From Rhodopirellula bahusiensis (GTDB lineage: Bacteria; Planctomycetota; Planctomycetia; Pirellulales; Pirellulaceae), in assembly GCF_002727185.1 (NCBI RefSeq), contig NZ_NIZW01000034.1:1-64000 (forward strand): a stretch of 64,000 nt of DNA, read 5' to 3'. Every line of letters begins with the position of its first letter. The first letter of the stretch is position 1. A program made the translations under genes and the position numbers. Below the pieces are notes generated by a model. It had not been told where the DNA came from. It saw only the letters and a list, made by a program, of their open reading frames with translations, and ran no database searches. Below are positions 63,601-64,000 of the stretch, piece after piece.

Positions 63601-64000
63601 ATGACTGTTATCCAACGTGACGCCCGCCTTCGCAAAACGTTGGCGGCGTTTTCCGTCGGTGTCTTCGCTGGCCTTTGCATCTATTCCCCGTTCCATCCTG
63701 CCGCGCAGGCGGATGAACCCACCGTTTCGAGTTCACGCATGAAGTTAGAGTATCCCGTCAGCCGTCGCGACGAGATCGTTGACAACTACCACGGTCGCGA
63801 AGTGAGCGACCCGTATCGCTGGTTGGAAGACGTCGAGAGCGATGAAACAGCGGCTTGGGTCGAAGCGGAGAACAAGGTCACGCAGAGTTACTTGCAATCT
63901 TTGCCGCAACGCGAAACGATGCGAGCCCGGTTGGAAGCGTTGTGGGATTACTCCCGAACTGGTTTGCCCGCTAAACGAGGCGACACGTACTTCTACACCT
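63601..64000 (+). CDS. Prolyl oligopeptidase family protein (cut by window end)
   Basis: The first 133 residues of an exported serine peptidase of the S9 family, truncated at the window edge. Seen: a signal peptide (LAAFSVGVFAGLCIYSPFHPAAQA) and the N-terminal hallmarks of the propeller domain, EIVDNYHGREVSDPYRWLED, cut off after DTYFYT; the catalytic Ser, Asp and His lie beyond the window. It probably cleaves peptides after Pro in the periplasm or outside. ATG at 63601 gives the better signal peptide; ATG at 63580 is in frame and also possible. Confidence 0.88.
   Translation, partial: MTVIQRDARLRKTLAAFSVGVFAGLCIYSPFHPAAQADEPTVSSSRMKLEYPVSRRDEIVDNYHGREVSDPYRWLEDVESDETAAWVEAENKVTQSYLQSLPQRETMRARLEALWDYSRTGLPAKRGDTYFYT

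Overview
The window looks like chromosomal DNA of a marine planctomycete close to Rhodopirellula. The evidence is the gene content: tandem type I sulfatases, a PVC-type heme-binding CxxCH protein fused to a beta-propeller, a DUF1080-like protein, an SHD1-domain protease, a prepilin-like H-x9-DG domain, a Cys/Gly-rich outer-membrane barrel of BBP7 type and a PEP-CTERM protein. Supporting signs are frequent 4-base start/stop overlaps, weak or absent Shine-Dalgarno sites at many starts, and families of short palindromic intergenic repeats. No tRNA, rRNA, CRISPR array, phage or complete insertion sequence was recognised. The species assignment is inference.

Layout. 0.2-1.1 kb: an isolated, AT-richer Mrr-like nuclease. 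1.9-3.1 kb (minus): thymidylate kinase and a membrane protein. 3.2-12.4 kb (plus): a long run of a degenerate LarA-like protein, a Nudix hydrolase with a histone-like tail, a complete Mn/Zn-type ABC importer (binding protein, ATPase, two permeases carrying DtxR-like C-terminal domains) and a TMTC-like TPR membrane protein. A 246-bp nested-palindrome element splits the importer genes. 12.5-15.8 kb: two secreted sulfatases. 15.8-17.4 kb: a lipoprotein and a TPR protein flanking a palindrome. 17.6-21.9 kb (minus): potassium channel, DinB-like protein, leucine-rich lipoprotein, TadA and a DUF1080-like protein. 21.9-27.4 kb: VanZ-like protein, small membrane protein, large VWA membrane protein and an MFS permease. 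27.8-29.2 kb: rhomboid protease. 29.2-32.3 kb (minus): a sulfotransferase, glycosyltransferase and deacetylase operon, probably for a surface glycan. 32.3-33.2 kb is gene-free and holds a degenerate duplicated hairpin repeat.

33.2-38.3 kb: PEP-CTERM protein, a secreted planctomycete protein, a Trm112-like protein, enolase, and divergent riboflavin synthase and KsgA. 38.3-43.6 kb (minus): a mosaic protease, a protein joining an anti-sigma-like segment to a prepilin-like domain, and an ECF sigma factor. 44.3-52.8 kb: BBP7-like barrel, UvrD/PcrA helicase, peroxiredoxin-like protein, PfkB kinase, GH32 glycosidase, a receiver-like protein and an orphan FliN-like protein. 52.9-56.6 kb (minus): the large cytochrome/propeller protein. 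56.9-63.5 kb (plus): FxsA, HAD, GT4, GH13_18 phosphorylase and a three-gene ExbB/ExbD-like module. The window ends inside a prolyl oligopeptidase gene.

How the genes work together: the importer genes probably act as one metal-uptake system. Secreted sulfatases, GH32, the DUF1080-like protein and the CxxCH protein fit extracellular polysaccharide breakdown. The 57-61 kb genes suggest glucoside or compatible-solute metabolism. The sulfotransferase operon suggests export of a modified glycan. The strongest candidates for something little described are the nested-palindrome element and its relatives, the permeases with built-in DtxR-like domains, the ExbB/ExbD-like trio, and the mosaic or inactive-looking enzymes.
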